Below are positions 5,600 through 12,528 of a stretch of 29,822 nt of DNA, in pieces. The notes under the pieces were generated by a model. It saw only the letters and a list, made by a program, of their open reading frames with translations, was not told the origin of the DNA and made no database searches. The stretch's first letter is position 1; every line of letters starts with the position of its first letter. Position numbers and translations under genes: made by a program. Source of the DNA: a virus; the IMG/VR virus record IMGVR_UViG_3300031227_000274, positions 1 to 29,822 of that record, one strand, 5' to 3'.

Positions 5600-7659
5600 T
5601 ATAGTAAGTCCATTAGATCGGCGCCGTCGTCGAGTCCGTCGTTGTTTGATTCGTTCGGGTGTAGCTCTGTTGCGGCGTTTAGATCGGCGTCGCTAATCGT
5701 TGTCTCGGACACTTCGCGCGCGAGCTCGCCCTCGTGCTGTTCAGCAGATGTCGCTCTGGCAATCCCGCGCGAGACTTTCGCTGTTGCGCGAGTCTTGCCA
5801 GACACAGGCGGCGCCAGGGCGAGAAAGTTGTCGACGATCTTCTCATTATGCGTCATGTCGTCGAGCCGCTTTTGCAGAGCCGGAACATTGCGGCGCCGTA
5901 CGGCCGACAGCGTACGATTGAGCGAGCCTTGCTTTTGCGCGATCTGTTCGCCGAGCGCGGCCGCGTCGCCACGGTGTACTCCATGTACGCGCGGGATAGA
6001 GCAGACGTACCGACCAGCGCCGGTCGTTAGGTGTAACGTGTCCGCGTTCTCTTTGTCGTAATACGCGAGAAACTCGGCGCCCTCAACGAGCGCGAGCTCG
6101 GCAGTGTCACGCCAGGTAAACTTACGCCCGCCAAGCTCGAACGTTATCTCGCCGCCCGTAACAACGCTCACTCGTCGATGTTCGCCGAGCAATGTTGGCA
6201 TAACAGACAGAGACAGCTTTCCAAAGTCGCAACCGTGCGACAGGCGCCGCATACGTTCGAGCGGCGACTCTTTACGAGTCTGCGTCAATATCATGTCGAG
6301 TTGCGTATCAGATATGCCGACCATTTCGTGCGCGGGCCGCCACTCGTCAAGATACTCGTACCGCCATTCCAGAACGTCGTCAAACGACTCAAGAACATGG
6401 TCCGTACGGTTATTGAGTGTACGAAAGATATGCTCTAAACTAAGCCGCGCCTCTGGCAAGTGCATAAACGGTAAGCGTGCCTCGCGGCGTAGCTCTGGCG
6501 GCAAGTATTGGCCCGCCTTTACCAGCGCCCGCGCCTCTGCGATCTTGGCCGGTACGTTCGCCGGTTGCTTTCGATAGTTCGATCCTATTTGACCAGGCAA
6601 CGTCGCCGCCTCGTTATGTAGCCGATTGAAATACGATTCAATCCAAGCTTTACCGAGACAATTACCGACTGCGCGATCAGCAAACCCGAACACGTTACCC
6701 GTAACCATGCTCGTATATACAACCCGCACTTGCCCGCCCGTTGCCTCTTTGATTGCCGCCGCGTCAGGCTCCGCAATAGTCGCCGTACCACGCTCGCAAA
6801 TGATCGTCATTTTATAGTCGCACGGATACCCATACTTACATAACAGATCCGCGACCAGCGCCCGAGCGTCGCGAGCTTTGAGACCATGATTCGATTGACC
6901 GTCGTCTTTCGGCGACTCCGGTCGTAACCCAAAACCAAGGGCAACGCCTGTCGACACGTCGAGCCCGAGAATACCGTTCAACTGTACGACCGCGCCTTTC
7001 TGGTCAATGATTCGGAAGTCAGAACGCCAATCATCGAGCACTATGTACTCAAGAAACCGCAACCCGTCGCGAGTACCGATAACCTTTGGCAACACTTCGC
7101 GAGCCGCCGCCACGCCGTACCGAGTCAACGCCGTTTCTGCTTTATCAGGTTTGTAATTGATCAATGTTTTGTAATTCCATCCGCGCGGCAAGTCAGGCGG
7201 GCACGCGATCGGCAACGGCTTCTCGGGCGCCTCTCGCATAAACCAATCGCGCCAAGTACCGTAACCCGGTATCTCGTCGCCATTACGCCAGGCGCGCAAC
7301 AACGCGCGGTGTGCCGGTTTACACTTACGTTGATTCTGATCACACAGCGACCGCCAGTACCCGAGAAACTCGGGCGACAACCGACGCGATACCGGCCGCG
7401 ACTTGCTCTCATTTACCAGAGCACGCCAATCGTGCTCGCTATGCCGCCAGAGATCCAGCTTGCGCCGCAACGTTACCGCAGACCAACCACGCAACCCGGC
7501 AAACTCTCGCGCTACCGTTTCGAGTGCGATCTTTAGTACTGGCGCCGACTCAATGCGAGTAAGCGCGCCGAGCATCATACGTACGCTGTCGCGCTCGGTC
7601 TCTGGCAACGTCATAAACTCGGCAAGATCAGCGGGCGGTATGAGTTGAGATAGCTTCAA
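5599..7659 (-). CDS. Mu-type DDE transposase (MuA homologue)
   Basis: A 686-residue transposase close in length to MuA (663). The N-terminal 200 residues hold the helical DNA-binding region. The RNase H-like core has VLDDW (Asp209/210), then LGLDVSTGVALGFGLRPE. Where the second Asp is expected there is IICERGTATI (Glu289). ESYFNRLHNEAATLPGQIG follows, with the likely catalytic Glu341. A beta-barrel region (about 500-560) and an acidic C-terminal tail complete it; in MuA this end contacts MuB and ClpX. The start is TTG, overlapping the upstream stop as TTGA, with GTGAGGA eight to nine bases upstream. It would catalyse replicative transposition of the phage. Confidence 0.92.
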   Translation of the reverse strand: MKLSQLIPPADLAEFMTLPETERDSVRMMLGALTRIESAPVLKIALETVAREFAGLRGWSAVTLRRKLDLWRHSEHDWRALVNESKSRPVSRRLSPEFLGYWRSLCDQNQRKCKPAHRALLRAWRNGDEIPGYGTWRDWFMREAPEKPLPIACPPDLPRGWNYKTLINYKPDKAETALTRYGVAAAREVLPKVIGTRDGLRFLEYIVLDDWRSDFRIIDQKGAVVQLNGILGLDVSTGVALGFGLRPESPKDDGQSNHGLKARDARALVADLLCKYGYPCDYKMTIICERGTATIAEPDAAAIKEATGGQVRVVYTSMVTGNVFGFADRAVGNCLGKAWIESYFNRLHNEAATLPGQIGSNYRKQPANVPAKIAEARALVKAGQYLPPELRREARLPFMHLPEARLSLEHIFRTLNNRTDHVLESFDDVLEWRYEYLDEWRPAHEMVGISDTQLDMILTQTRKESPLERMRRLSHGCDFGKLSLSVMPTLLGEHRRVSVVTGGEITFELGGRKFTWRDTAELALVEGAEFLAYYDKENADTLHLTTGAGRYVCSIPRVHGVHRGDAAALGEQIAQKQGSLNRTLSAVRRRNVPALQKRLDDMTHNEKIVDNFLALAPPVSGKTRATAKVSRGIARATSAEQHEGELAREVSETTISDADLNAATELHPNESNNDGLDDGADLMDLL

Positions 7660-7823
7660 GAGATAATATCCTCACCGTAAATGCCGCCCCCTTGAAAAAC
7701 TATTATCTTGATCTTACGACGACGACAACGCGCCATTATAGCACGCGAGATTATGATTACCAGACCGGCAATCGACAGCACAGTCACGACGACAGCAAAC
7801 CAAAAACGTACGTTATTTAGCAT
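7656..7823 (-). CDS. 55-residue single-pass membrane protein upstream of the transposase
   Basis: This short frame starts with ATG at 7823 (overlapping the end of the zinc-ribbon gene) and ends in TGA at 7656-7658, which overlaps the transposase TTG start. Residues 8-27 (WFAVVVTVLSIAGLVIIIS) are one transmembrane helix, followed by the basic cluster MARCRRRKIK, so the C-terminus is probably cytoplasmic. It fills what would otherwise be a 150-bp gap with exact junctions at both ends. Its translation probably feeds that of the transposase. Function unknown. Confidence 0.6.
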   Translation of the reverse strand: MLNNVRFWFAVVVTVLSIAGLVIIISRAIMARCRRRKIKIIVFQGGGIYGEDIIS

Positions 7824-8142
7824 TGTTTCGTTTCCCTGTTACTAGCGCAAAGCCGATAGTCAAGAGCGTTTCGCCTACCGTGTTAGATCCGACGCGCATA
7901 CCCTTTTGCATTATCCAGTGGCCGAGCTTGCGGCGCGCGCGAATAACGGCCGGTTGCTGTGCTTCTGTAAGCTCGTGATAGAGCAACCCTATTGTCGCGG
8001 CGTTGTCATAACAGACGCGGCAAAGCGTCTTTATTTCGGACTTTTGGCAGTCGACACAGATCGCGACGCTATAATTAGACTCTGCCACTGCAAAGCGATA
8101 GTCCGCGTCTATCTGCAAATTCGCCTTTTTCATTCCAGACAT
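7813..8142 (-). CDS. Small zinc-ribbon-like protein
   Basis: A 109-residue protein starting MSGMKKANLQID at 8142, in a TAATG overlap with the preceding gene. Two CxxC pairs ten residues apart (CVDCQKSEIKTLCRVC) make a classic four-Cys zinc ribbon around residues 29-45. A helical region and a C-terminal hydrophobic patch (TLLTIGFALVTG) follow. It could bind nucleic acid or proteins. No family is recognised. Confidence 0.6.
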   Translation of the reverse strand: MSGMKKANLQIDADYRFAVAESNYSVAICVDCQKSEIKTLCRVCYDNAATIGLLYHELTEAQQPAVIRARRKLGHWIMQKGMRVGSNTVGETLLTIGFALVTGKRNNAK

Positions 8143-8594
8143 TATAGCGCCTCGCTTTCGTTGCGTGCCTGTATGTCGCGAGCGCAGGCGTCGCAGTATG
8201 GCGCGAGGATATCTTTCGTGCGGCATTTTGGACACGGACGGAAGCACTCCACTGTCAACGCATATTCATCGTGATAGACAAGCTCTTTCGCGGTTGACAC
8301 TATTTCGCAGTTCGGTGTCTCCGGCGGACGGACAACGAAGTGCGGCAACACTCTCCTATGCGCGGCCGCGATCACGTCGCCGATTTGGTCTTGATACAAA
8401 AACTCGCCTTTTGCGATAGGGCCGCCCGCTTTCATCTTGCGGTATTCGCGAGATATCTTGTTGAGCCGGTCGCGTGCGTGGCAACGGCTCTCGTATATCT
8501 CTTGAATAAAGCGCTCGCGGTCGCGTTGCTTTACGCGCTGGCACAGGTTTACAAAGAGCGATACTACGAGCGCGGCAATTAGTAGGTCGTTCAT
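8142..8594 (-). CDS. Membrane-anchored protein with C-terminal zinc ribbon
   Basis: A 150-residue protein with an N-terminal hydrophobic anchor (LLIAALVVSLFVNLC, residues 4-18). A long charged helix follows, then a beta-rich part and a C-terminal ribbon CPKCRTKDILAPYCDAC. Basic residues directly after the anchor suggest that the main domain is cytoplasmic. Its stop overlaps the next start as TAATG and its own start overlaps the DUF3102-like gene at 8594. It resembles the next protein in carrying a four-Cys ribbon. Function unknown. Confidence 0.6.
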   Translation of the reverse strand: MNDLLIAALVVSLFVNLCQRVKQRDRERFIQEIYESRCHARDRLNKISREYRKMKAGGPIAKGEFLYQDQIGDVIAAAHRRVLPHFVVRPPETPNCEIVSTAKELVYHDEYALTVECFRPCPKCRTKDILAPYCDACARDIQARNESEAL

Positions 8595-9241
8595 TATTCC
8601 GAGTCTCCGAAAGGTAGGTCGATTATTGTGCCGCCCATATCCTTTGACACTTCCGCGAGCAATGTTGCCACGCCTTGCCGTTCGTCGTCGTCTAGGTACT
8701 GCCAGCTTTTGAGCTCTTTTCCGTGCAATGTAATTCGCGCTGTCAGGTCAGTCCATGACGCGCGCGATTCGTCTTTTTCGTTTGCCTGTTTGCCGGTAAT
8801 TGTCGACGTCCGGCCCGCGCTCGATCCGCCCGTCGGCGCCGGTTGCTTTATGCCGTAATGGATCAGTAAGTCATTAAGACTTCTTTCGCCGATAAACTTT
8901 ATTACATCGCGTATGCAAGCCGGTTTCTTTTCCGTCTTATCGTTCGCGGCCGCCAGTTTATAAACGCGAGCGTCGGCGAGTTGGCTCTCTTGCTGGTACG
9001 CTATTGCGAGTTTCATATACATACGGCAAGAGCGCTCGGACAGGTCCGAGTTTGCCGTTGCCCATTTGAGCGCGCCGTGCGGTAACACTTTCTTTACGTA
9101 CAACAACGCCGCTCCGATCCGTACAGCGCGGAAAGCCTTTTCTTGTCCGAGTAGTTTTATCGTATTGAGGTCGGCCCGTATCACTTGCGCCATAAGGTCG
9201 AGCTCGGTCGTTTGTTTCTTGGTCAATGCTGTGTTGGTCAT
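8594..9241 (-). CDS. DUF3102-like early phage protein
   Basis: A 215-residue protein beginning MTNTALTKKQTTELDLMAQ. The region IGAALLYVKKVLPHGALKWA, followed by LSERSCRMYMKLA, matches the DUF3102 pattern of phage and plasmid proteins, where this helical part is thought to bind DNA. A flexible Gly/Ser/Thr linker (TGGSSAGRTSTITGKQ) follows and then an acidic C-terminal helical domain. I chose the start at 9241 because it overlaps the upstream stop by four bases (ATGA). A replication or regulation role is likely but not shown. Confidence 0.65.
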   Translation of the reverse strand: MTNTALTKKQTTELDLMAQVIRADLNTIKLLGQEKAFRAVRIGAALLYVKKVLPHGALKWATANSDLSERSCRMYMKLAIAYQQESQLADARVYKLAAANDKTEKKPACIRDVIKFIGERSLNDLLIHYGIKQPAPTGGSSAGRTSTITGKQANEKDESRASWTDLTARITLHGKELKSWQYLDDDERQGVATLLAEVSKDMGGTIIDLPFGDSE

Positions 9242-9531
9242 AATCCTTTTTCGCTTTCTGTTACGTCGCCCGTTTTGAATATCTTTGCCCAATGGTCGCT
9301 TAACTCTTTTGCCGGGCCGCTCTGTTCGTACTCGATCGCGTTAATCATTGTCTCTGCGCAGTTGACCGCGATATCGAGGCAATTACGCATACACTCCCGA
9401 TACTGTAGCAGTTCCGAGCGTAAGCTTTTCGGCATACCGTCAATAACGATTAGCAAGTCGTCGGCAATGCGCCGCTCTCGTTTGACGCCGCCGAGCATTT
9501 CTACGAATTCTTGTTTTGTATCAATGTCCAT
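9238..9531 (-). CDS. Small helical hypothetical protein
   Basis: A 97-residue protein beginning MDIDTKQEFVEML. It is almost entirely helical and acidic in its C-terminal half, with two Cys in the middle (RECMRNCLDIAVNCAE has three). The ATG at 9531 is preceded by GGAG seven bases upstream, inside a repeat shared with the next gene's start (9929-9955). The frame is open upstream but the ribosome site and the neighbour's stop at 9533 decide this start. Confidence 0.55.
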   Translation of the reverse strand: MDIDTKQEFVEMLGGVKRERRIADDLLIVIDGMPKSLRSELLQYRECMRNCLDIAVNCAETMINAIEYEQSGPAKELSDHWAKIFKTGDVTESEKGL

Positions 9532-9556
9532 TCTATAACTCCGGTTGTGGCATTGG
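9530..9556 (-). repeat. Short direct repeat at gene junction, copy 1
   Basis: This stretch matches 9929-9955 almost exactly (ATTCTATAAC, one change, then CCGGTTGTGGC, another change, then TTG). It contains the C-terminal codons of one gene (ending PMPQPEL) plus the ribosome site and ATG of the next. Confidence 0.7.
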
Positions 9557-9931
9557 CGGGTATTTTTCGAGCGGTAGGCGCTTGTTGATGAATGGCGACG
9601 GCGAGCAGTCCGACAGGGCATACGCGACAGCGTCGCCGAGGTCGTCGAATCGTACCGACGCATCCTTTATGACGGCGGTCAGTCCGTCAAATACGAGCGT
9701 TGCGCCGGTCATAGATTGGGCGAGGCGTCGCAGTTGCCGACGGTTCAACGACCGAATGTAGTCCATACGGTGAAACATAACCGCCACGAGAAACTTACTA
9801 AACTTCTTTCGCAGTCGTCGCTTGCGTCTGATAGCGCCGCCAGGTAATCGGCCGACGCCGTTGAACGGATACGGCAACATTTTCGTATGACGCTCGGCAA
9901 GCGTGCGTATGAGTCTCTCTCTTTTATTCAT
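9533..9931 (-). CDS. Small basic hypothetical protein
   Basis: A 132-residue protein with a strongly basic N-terminal half (IRRKRRLRKKFSKFL and RRQLRRLAQ), suggesting nucleic-acid contact. A mixed C-terminal domain ends in the Pro-rich tail PMPQPEL. The ATG at 9931 follows GGGGTTATAGA, part of the junction repeat. The C-terminal coding sequence resembles that of the next gene upstream (TTPQPGL), pointing to duplicated junction DNA rather than to shared function. No family is recognised. Confidence 0.55.
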   Translation of the reverse strand: MNKRERLIRTLAERHTKMLPYPFNGVGRLPGGAIRRKRRLRKKFSKFLVAVMFHRMDYIRSLNRRQLRRLAQSMTGATLVFDGLTAVIKDASVRFDDLGDAVAYALSDCSPSPFINKRLPLEKYPPMPQPEL

Positions 9932-9955
9932 TCTATAACCCCGGTTGTGGCGTTG
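9929..9955 (-). repeat. Short direct repeat at gene junction, copy 2
   Basis: Second copy of the junction repeat at 9530-9556, here spanning the end of the 101-residue gene (TTPQPGL) and the start of the basic-protein gene. Confidence 0.7.
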
Positions 9956-10238
9956 TGTTGCTTTTGTGTAAGTCGACTTGCTTTTCTAATAGCGGCAAGA
10001 TTTGTTCGCCGAGAGAGATCAATAGAGTGTTTACAGCGTCTTGTTGCTGTACGATCGTTGCGGCTCTCGCCTGTAGTATTAGGTTTTCTTTTAGCGTCGG
10101 TATGTTCGGGTATTTTTGTAGAAACAACACAAGTAGCGGCACAGATTTAGAGATCATTTTTGCGCCGTGCGTGGCAGTGCTTATAGTTCGCGAGCCTATC
10201 AGCGCAAGATATTGATTCGGCGTTAAGTCGTTATTCAT
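9933..10238 (-). CDS. Small helical hypothetical protein
   Basis: A 101-residue protein (MNNDLTPNQYLALIGSRTIS...). A central hydrophobic helix (VPLLVLFLQKYPNIP) is followed by amphipathic helices (AATIVQQQDAVNTLLISLGE). The hydrophobic stretch is short and amphipathic, so I do not call a membrane segment. The ribosome site AGGAGAGAG directly precedes the ATG. Family unknown. Confidence 0.5.
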   Translation of the reverse strand: MNNDLTPNQYLALIGSRTISTATHGAKMISKSVPLLVLFLQKYPNIPTLKENLILQARAATIVQQQDAVNTLLISLGEQILPLLEKQVDLHKSNTTPQPGL

Positions 10239-10255
10239 TCTCTCTCCTGCTGTTG

Positions 10256-10540
10256 TTATGCGTTGTGTCGTCTGTTGTTGATAAAGATGTTTAGTGAGCG
10301 GCGAGTTACTCTTACGCGCTTGCGTTCGGGGTCGTCAGATTCGCCGATAAGGACCGACTCAAGCTTGCCGCACTCTAACAGGTGGCGAACGTGCTCGTTA
10401 CTCACAGAGAGCATATGCGCGACGTCTTGCGGTTTGAAGAATTGGCGCTTATCGTCGAGGGTAATGTCTTTGTCGAACGGGATCTCTCGCGGCGGTAAGT
10501 CCATTGCGAGACGCGGTTGCTTGTCGTCGTTATGCTTCAT
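10256..10540 (-). CDS. Excisionase/MerR-type HTH DNA-binding protein
   Basis: A 94-residue protein. Residues 35-65 (FFKPQDVAHMLSVSNEHVRH) form the winged HTH typical of excisionase-like proteins, followed by a wing strand (VLIGESDDPERKRVRVTRRS). The start at 10540 lies inside the last codons of the RHH gene (11-base overlap). It is the third gene of the early operon, where Mu-like phages encode regulators such as Ner, so a role in early transcription control or in transposition is plausible. Confidence 0.65.
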   Translation of the reverse strand: MKHNDDKQPRLAMDLPPREIPFDKDITLDDKRQFFKPQDVAHMLSVSNEHVRHLLECGKLESVLIGESDDPERKRVRVTRRSLNIFINNRRHNA

Positions 10541-10688
10541 TAGCGCGCCGCTTTTTGATCTCGTTGACAATCGCCACGCGTACAAAATCCGATTGACTCT
10601 CGATAGGTTCGAGGCAACACGCTTTCAACATAGCCTTGCGAAGCGTGGCGCTTATACGGGCGATAACGGTTTCGTCTTTCTTTTTCAT
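10530..10688 (-). CDS. 52-residue ribbon-helix-helix protein
   Basis: This short frame runs from ATG at 10688 to TAA at 10530. It begins with the basic leader MKKKDE, then a strand-like TVIARIS, then helix one (ATLRKAMLKACCLE) and helix two (SQSDFVRVAIVNEIKKR). This is the layout of CopG/Arc-type ribbon-helix-helix repressors. Its ATG overlaps the upstream stop as ATGA, and its end overlaps the HTH gene. It is a candidate autoregulator of the early operon and could bind the repeats at 10952-10972 or the palindrome at 11043-11064. Confidence 0.6.
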   Translation of the reverse strand: MKKKDETVIARISATLRKAMLKACCLEPIESQSDFVRVAIVNEIKKRRANEA

Positions 10689-10918
10689 CGTTTGGTTATC
10701 CTGTTCAAGTACGCGCTGTCGCGCTCGTCTGCTTTGTCGTCAAGGCGCCCAGGCGCGGTGAATAATTCGCAGTTCTTGCAACACTCGCCGCCGACACAAG
10801 CGTCGATCGCCCGCGACCGTTCACAATCGCGGCGTCGCATATCGCGAGCGGCGAGCGGTTGCATTTTCGGAAAAGTAAACGGCGGCGCCGCGTTATTGAG
10901 CTTATGAAAGTTTGTCAT
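10685..10918 (-). CDS. First early gene: small Cys-rich protein
   Basis: A 77-residue protein beginning MTNFHKLNNAAPPFTFP. The centre has a Cys-rich run (DCERSRAIDACVGGECCKNC) with five cysteines, likely a metal-binding knot. I chose the ATG at 10918 because it follows the good ribosome site GAGAGGACGAGA. It is the promoter-proximal gene of the leftward operon. Function unknown. Confidence 0.6.
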   Translation of the reverse strand: MTNFHKLNNAAPPFTFPKMQPLAARDMRRRDCERSRAIDACVGGECCKNCELFTAPGRLDDKADERDSAYLNRITKR

Positions 10919-11237
10919 TCTCGTCCTCTCGTGTTGCGTTGTTCGTTGCGTGTAATACAAAACGTAATACAATTCGCGTATGCCGTCAACCCCCTAAGTT
11001 GCACGAAATGCAGGCGGCAAAACCGGCACTATTTTGCAGGGCAAAACGGCACTGGTGCCGTTTTATTGCTCGTTATACCGCAAATACTTACGACTTTACC
11101 AATATAGCTTTTTGGTGTTTTGGGAGTGCGTGGTAATCTGGTTGCTGTAACAGGGTTTATCTCTCTCTCTGTTGTGTTGATGTTGTTTGGCGGCGGGTCG
11201 ACGAGGCCCGTTCGCCATCTTAAGAAAGGGCGGGCAA
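10919..11237. promoter_or_regulatory. Divergent control region between early and late operons
   Basis: These 319 bases hold no convincing gene and separate the two operons. On the early side GTAATACAA is repeated at 10952-10960 and 10964-10972. TTGACG on the minus strand (10984-10989) lies 14 bases from TATTAC (10964-10969), a possible but short-spaced promoter. The middle has the palindrome at 11043-11064 and a related half-site near 11019-11029. The late side is T-rich, without a promoter I would call; Mu late promoters need an activator and lack a good -35. Operators for the repressor probably lie here. Confidence 0.55.
11043..11064. promoter_or_regulatory. Palindrome with 10-bp arms, candidate operator or terminator
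   Basis: AAAACGGCAC and GTGCCGTTTT flank a TG spacer, a perfect pairing. A near copy of the left arm with one extra C (GCAAAACCGGCAC) lies 17 bases before it, and TTTTGC-AGG-GCAAAA forms a second overlapping palindrome at 11032-11046. Clustered related half-sites between divergent operons look more like an operator than a terminator, although the A- and T-rich flanks could also allow bidirectional termination. Confidence 0.6.
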
Positions 11238-11645
11238 GTGCTGCAAACAGCGCAAGTCGGGGGCGACTACTTACAAGGATGGTTGACGGCGGCGGCGTTC
11301 GTGTTAGTTATTGCAACGCAGATTACGAGCATCATTCGCACGTTCCGGCGGCGCCCGCCGATCGAGGCCGAGTACGCAACTAAGGCAGAGATAAAAGACC
11401 AAGTCAAAACGTGTGAGCATAAGCGCGAGGGGTTAGCAGGTGGACAGTCTAAAACACGCGAAGATATTACAGCATTGCGAGAGCATACCGACGAGAGGCT
11501 CGCCGAGCTTGCGAGCGGTATCAGCAATAGGCTTGACGCGTTTGACCAAAAGAGCGAGGAACGCGCGAGCGCACTGCATTCCCGCGTTAATCATTTCGTC
11601 GAACAAGTGAGCATCTTAAAAGGTACCGTCGACATGGTGAAATAG
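11238..11645 (+). CDS. Mu gp25-like (DUF2730-like) membrane coiled-coil protein
   Basis: A 135-residue protein with one transmembrane helix (WLTAAAFVLVIATQITSII) near the N-terminus, then RTFRRRPP, then a long charged coiled coil to the end. The basic cluster after the helix puts the coiled coil in the cytoplasm. Layout and position match Mu gp25 (DUF2730), first of the gp25-gp26-gp27-gp28 series. I chose the GTG at 11238 because AAGAAAGGG lies just upstream; a TTG at 11187 would add 17 residues but has no ribosome site. It is not a good Rz-type spanin, since the topology is reversed. Confidence 0.65.
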   Translation: MLQTAQVGGDYLQGWLTAAAFVLVIATQITSIIRTFRRRPPIEAEYATKAEIKDQVKTCEHKREGLAGGQSKTREDITALREHTDERLAELASGISNRLDAFDQKSEERASALHSRVNHFVEQVSILKGTVDMVK

Positions 11646-11648
11646 AAC

Positions 11649-11957
11649 ATGAATAAATCAATCAAGCGCAAGAGTCAGCCCGAGCGCCCGCTAATGAGTG
11701 ATAACCAGGCAGAGAAAGTGCGAGTCGAGATTCTCAATGCGCTGTCAGAGTGTCAACCGTTTGGCCTGAAAGAGACAATACTTTGCAATCAGCTAAACGT
11801 TATGCTCGACGGCATTGTTGATACGGACGGTTTGAAAGCGCAACTTAAAGCATTGCGCGAGCTCGGCCTCGTATCTTTCAAGTTGCCCGTTGGGTCGGAA
11901 GTTCGTCGTTGGCACATAACCGCCGACGGCAACACAGAGCGCAACGCGCTACAGTAA
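11649..11957 (+). CDS. Mu gp26-like winged-helix protein
   Basis: A 102-residue protein with a winged-helix pattern: ILNALSECQPFGLKETILC, then DTDGLKAQLKALRELGLVSF, then the wing RRWHITADGNTE. It follows the gp25-like gene by three bases. The same small winged-helix protein precedes gp27 in Mu-like genomes, where its role is unclear. An internal ATG at residue 16 (MSDNQAEKV) could be an alternative start. Confidence 0.65.
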   Translation: MNKSIKRKSQPERPLMSDNQAEKVRVEILNALSECQPFGLKETILCNQLNVMLDGIVDTDGLKAQLKALRELGLVSFKLPVGSEVRRWHITADGNTERNALQ

Positions 11958-11971
11958 GGAGTAATGATAAC

Positions 11972-12469
11972 ATGACAAAAAAACTACAACGTATGAGCCT
12001 TGTGAATCCGTGGCCCGCGCTTGCGATTGGTGTCCTGTTTGTGATCGCCCTTACGATGATGTTTTGCGGCTCGCCCGCTCGCGCGGAGCTTACGCCAGCG
12101 ATATTAGTTGTTACGAATAGCCGTACGGTCGCTGGCATTGTCTCAATTACTGACGTTGCCTATTACGAACAAAACTCTATTAGGATAAACGCTACGGCGT
12201 TAGACGCTGACGGTGCGGTACAGGTGCTTACAAACATGATTATTACTGGCACGCTTGCGGACGCTAGTCAGGCGAGCTCTGTTGTTGACATGATCGGCTT
12301 TACCGGGACGGTACTCGTTGCGACCGCTGGTACATGGACCGTAACGACCACCGTGCCGAGTAACACGGTCGGGACTATGTACTTTACTCCGACGCTGACG
12401 TTTACTAGCGCGGCGGCCGACGTGGTCTTTTCGTATGAACGTTCAAAGTTCCCAACACAGGATTTATAA
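11972..12469 (+). CDS. Exported protein inserted between gp26 and gp27 homologues
   Basis: A 165-residue protein with a strong Sec signal: basic start MTKKLQR, hydrophobic core (ALAIGVLFVIALTMMFCG) and a likely cleavage after SPARA at about residue 38. The mature part is Thr/Ala/Val rich and all-beta in pattern (TAGTWTVTTTVPSNTVG, FTPTLTFTSAAADVVF). AAGGAG lies ten bases before the ATG. A stem-loop (12480-12517) follows directly. The gene interrupts the usual gp26-gp27 order and its product should go to the periplasm or surface, so it looks like a moron. No family is recognised. Confidence 0.7.
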   Translation: MTKKLQRMSLVNPWPALAIGVLFVIALTMMFCGSPARAELTPAILVVTNSRTVAGIVSITDVAYYEQNSIRINATALDADGAVQVLTNMIITGTLADASQASSVVDMIGFTGTVLVATAGTWTVTTTVPSNTVGTMYFTPTLTFTSAAADVVFSYERSKFPTQDL

Positions 12470-12479
12470 TCTATCCATA

Positions 12480-12517
12480 GCGCGGGCTAGGTCTTTTCCT
12501 TTCGGCCTAGTTCGCGC
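12480..12517 (+). terminator. Stem-loop between the exported-protein gene and small terminase
   Basis: Arms at 12480-12493 and 12504-12517 pair along 14 positions as RNA, including three G-U pairs, around a ten-base pyrimidine loop (TTTTCCTTTC). There is no T-run after the stem (GTCCTTGAATT), so termination would be inefficient. The gp27 ATG begins 12 bases after the stem without a clear ribosome site. It may be a weak terminator, an RNA-processing site or a translational control element. Confidence 0.55.
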
Positions 12518-12528
12518 GTCCTTGAATT

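Noticed and set aside
5642-6577. Long plus-strand frames opposite the transposase
   Set aside because: They lie on the opposite strand to a full-length conserved gene and show shadow codon composition.
10263-10907. 214-residue plus-strand frame
   Set aside because: It runs antisense to three overlapping early genes with good junctions and domain patterns.
11120-11383. 87-residue plus-strand frame before the gp25-like gene
   Set aside because: It overlaps the gp25-like gene in another frame, without a ribosome site or domain pattern.
11238-11645. Rz-type spanin
   Set aside because: The basic cluster after the transmembrane helix places the coiled coil in the cytoplasm, opposite to an inner-membrane spanin, and gene order fits gp25.
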